The notes below the pieces were generated by a model. That model did not search any database. It was not told the DNA's origin and saw only the letters and a list, made by a program, of their open reading frames with translations. A stretch of 59,531 bases of DNA from contig DASSLY010000023.1 in NCBI GenBank assembly GCA_035689185.1, positions 1 through 59,531 on the forward strand, written 5' to 3'. A program made the translations under genes and the position numbers. Positions 54,114 through 59,531 of the stretch are shown in pieces (the stretch's first letter is position 1; every line of letters begins with the position of its first letter). The DNA is from DASSLY01 sp035689185. Lineage in GTDB: Bacteria > Actinomycetota > Actinomycetes > Actinomycetales > Dermatophilaceae.

Positions 54114-54599
54114 GATGGGGCCGACGCCGAGGTCGGGCAGGTCGGCGCGATGTACCGTCGACGTGCTGATGACGAGTGCTCCTTCGCCGGGTCGGCCAGG
54201 ACGGCCCTGGACTGCTGGGACGGTGTGCGGGTTCGACGGGCGGGGGTCAGGCCTGCCCGGTGGCGGTCACGGCTGTGCCGGGTGCGGCCCGGCGTGGCGC
54301 CAGCGGCACATCCTGCGAGGCACCCAATCCCGAAGGTACCTCGTGGGTGCCTGCCGCGTCTTGGAGTTGACATCAGTCGTTGGTCACATGCAGGGCCCAT
54401 CGGGCCATCCCGCCCAGGCCGAGAACGCGGGCCGGTCGGACATGGCCCGGCGGCCGGTGATCGGTAAGGTCGATCCGTTGGGATGTTCGCCACGTTGGGT
54501 TCGGCCAAACACCAACGTGGGAGCGCTGGCGCTGTTACTTTTGATATTGCCCGATCAGGTGGAAGAGGGCCATCGGATCGTACGAATGCGGAGGTCGCC
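54114..54599. other. 486-bp divergent gap
   Basis: Holds a likely in-frame 5' extension of the APS kinase gene (to 54170) and an inverted repeat at 54490-54520. The rest shows no gene. Promoters for the APS kinase operon and for the Pro/Thr-rich surface protein are expected here. Confidence 0.55.
54490..54520. promoter_or_regulatory. 9-bp inverted repeat upstream of surface protein
   Basis: CCACGTTGG (54490-54498) and CCAACGTGG (54512-54520) are perfect complements with a 13-base spacer, 79 bp before the ATG at 54600. An operator or an RNA hairpin. Confidence 0.6.
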
Positions 54600-55694
54600 A
54601 TGGCGCGTGGAGCTGGGCGTGCCATCACTCGAGCCGGGGCCGGGCTCGGGACGGCCACGCTGGGCCTCCTGCTGCTCCTGGGACCGCTGGGCGACCCGGC
54701 GCAGGCCAGCGTGCGCCTTGCGGGCACAGACCCCACCCTGGCGCTCACGGTCTCCCTCCCGCAGGCGGCTGTCGCCGGCTCGGAACCGGCCGCGCCGGAT
54801 CCGACGACGACTCAAGCGGCGCTCGACGACCCGACGCCCGAGTCAGTACCAACGGACAGCGCCACCTCGCCGACGGACCCCGCCCCGATCGAGTCGACGA
54901 CCGAGCCGACGACCGAGCCGACGACGAGTCCGACGGACCCCACACCGGACCCGACGACGGAACCGACCACGGATCCCGCCCCGACGGACGTGCCGCCGAC
55001 GACGGACCCGACCACGGACCCCGCCCCGACGGACGTGCCGCCGACGACGGCGCCGCCAACGCTGCCGACGGTCCCGAGCGTCCCCAACCTCCCCTCAGCC
55101 GAGCCAGCAGGGCCGATAGCAGCAGGCGGGCCCGTCGTCGACCCGGGCTCAGGCGTGCCAGCCGGACCGCTTGGCCCGCCGGACGCGGTCGGCGGGCCGC
55201 TGCCCTCGCTCCCGCCGCAGTCGGGTGCTCCCGCGGGGCCGGTGGTCGCCGCCTTTCCGACCCTGTCGGCCGGCCGGACTCTGGTGAGCAGTGTGGCCGC
55301 ACCGTTCGGCTCCATGCTGCTCGGCGGCGGACTGGTGCCCGCCCTGCTGCCGGGCGGCGGCGAGCTCTACGGGCCCTTCGTGGCGGTGAAGCCGGTGGTC
55401 GTGCCGGCCGTGCGGCCAGATATCAACCCGCCCGCTCCACGTTCTCCTGGGGGTGGCGTGGCGGGACCGAGAAGCGGGTCCGCGGCGCCGGTCGTCGTTC
55501 CGCCCGCGGCCGCCCGGCCGTCGTCGGCGGGCGGCGCGACTCGAAGCCCGGATGCGGCGCGGCCGTCGGGCCCGTTGTCCGACACTGGTGCTGCCGGCAC
55601 CTTCCAGTGGTCGTTCATCGGGTTGGGTCTGCTGGTGGCCGGCGCCGCCATCGTGCTGCTGGAGCGCCGGGCCCGTACCGCACACCGGTTCTGA
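54600..55694 (+). CDS. Pro/Thr-rich surface protein with C-terminal sorting-like signal
   Basis: A 364-aa exported protein. A signal peptide ends near residue 36 (AQA). Residues about 60-165 are a Thr/Pro/Asp repeat with a 45-bp DNA period (15 residues around TDPAPTDVPPTT) and look like a wall-spanning or glycosylated linker. The C-terminus has LSDTG, a hydrophobic span and a basic tail ERRARTAHRF, the layout of a sortase substrate, though LSDTG is non-standard. ATG 54600 follows GGAGG. It closes the right end of the locus; function unknown. Confidence 0.75.
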   Translation: MARGAGRAITRAGAGLGTATLGLLLLLGPLGDPAQASVRLAGTDPTLALTVSLPQAAVAGSEPAAPDPTTTQAALDDPTPESVPTDSATSPTDPAPIESTTEPTTEPTTSPTDPTPDPTTEPTTDPAPTDVPPTTDPTTDPAPTDVPPTTAPPTLPTVPSVPNLPSAEPAGPIAAGGPVVDPGSGVPAGPLGPPDAVGGPLPSLPPQSGAPAGPVVAAFPTLSAGRTLVSSVAAPFGSMLLGGGLVPALLPGGGELYGPFVAVKPVVVPAVRPDINPPAPRSPGGGVAGPRSGSAAPVVVPPAAARPSSAGGATRSPDAARPSGPLSDTGAAGTFQWSFIGLGLLVAGAAIVLLERRARTAHRF

Positions 55695-55837
55695 GCAGGT
55701 TCTGAGCCCACCGGGCGTAAGCAGAGCCGGCCGCTGGGTCCGTGGTTCCGGCGGTGTAGCGGGCCGCGCGGGTCCGTCGGTGGGCGCGGTTAGGCTAGCC
55801 CGGTCGTCGTCCCGCGCCTCGCCGAAGCAGGAAACCC

Positions 55838-59392
<3,555 letters not shown>

Positions 59393-59465
59393 AGTGCCCC
59401 CCTCCTTCGTGGCCTGCCGTAGCTCTCTCAGGTCACCTTAATGTCCCGTCTCTAGACAGTTCCTC

Positions 59466-59531
59466 ATGCTCAAGACCCTCTTCGCCGCACCACTTGCCGC
59501 GCTTGCCGCCGCCCTCCTGATCGCCGGTTGC
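59466..59531 (+). CDS. lipoprotein signal peptide, 3'-partial
   Basis: The first 22 codons of a lipoprotein: MLKTLF, a hydrophobic alanine/leucine stretch and the lipobox LIAGC ending exactly at the window edge. No ribosome binding site is evident. In many actinobacteria a SurA-type peptidyl-prolyl isomerase lipoprotein follows mfd, which would fit, but the sequence ends before any domain. Confidence 0.6.
   Translation, partial: MLKTLFAAPLAALAAALLIAGC

Noticed and set aside
54900..55060. CRISPR-like or satellite repeat
   Set aside because: The 45-bp period codes for Pro/Thr repeats inside a protein in frame, with no spacers.

Overview
The window reads as a high-GC actinomycete chromosome. 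The unbroken glmU-prs-rplY-pth block with mfd beyond it, the GTG/TTG starts and the translational couplings point to Actinomycetia, possibly Micrococcales such as Intrasporangiaceae; the placement is inference. No rRNA, CRISPR array or insertion sequence was seen. One tRNA (Gln) is present. Both outer genes look like assembly chimeras. The ABC-F gene at the left edge carries an out-of-order duplicated segment. The mfd gene at the right edge changes codon style and apparent phylum near base 57,850, so everything after that point may come from another organism.

Left part (1-5.8 kb): the end of an ABC-F ATPase, a MarR regulator divergent from a methyltransferase and VOC pair, a TetR regulator, an acyl-CoA desaturase with tandem palindromes upstream, tRNA-Gln and cutA. 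Accessory block (6-16.2 kb): an ArsR-rhodanese regulator divergent from a methyltransferase/cupin/metallo-beta-lactamase-rhodanese/MFS operon, with two matching operators; then a TIM-barrel isomerase and a flavoprotein dehydrogenase; then PAP2 and DedA genes divergent from a BlaI/M56 sensor pair. Housekeeping block (16.3-20.4 kb): glmU, prs, rplY, pth, closed by a 19-bp-arm terminator.

The main interest is 20.4-55.7 kb, inserted between pth and mfd. It encodes a complete Wzx/Wzy-type polysaccharide pathway: an initiating phosphoglycosyltransferase, three glycosyltransferases, a polymerase, a chain-length protein and a flippase. With it come six sulfotransferases, sulfate activation (CysD, CysN, an APS kinase), the PAP phosphatase CysQ and a TauE/SafE anion transporter. 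No PAPS reductase or sulfite reductase is present. Secreted proteins fill the rest: three beta-propeller proteins, a beta-helix protein, a clan GH-A lipoprotein, a small lipoprotein and two probable sortase substrates. Together these suggest synthesis, sulfation, export and cell-surface handling of a sulfated exopolysaccharide in an actinomycete.

Strong intergenic hairpins mark most unit boundaries in the locus. Upstream regions hold unusual short repeats, notably six 11-bp units before one beta-propeller gene.
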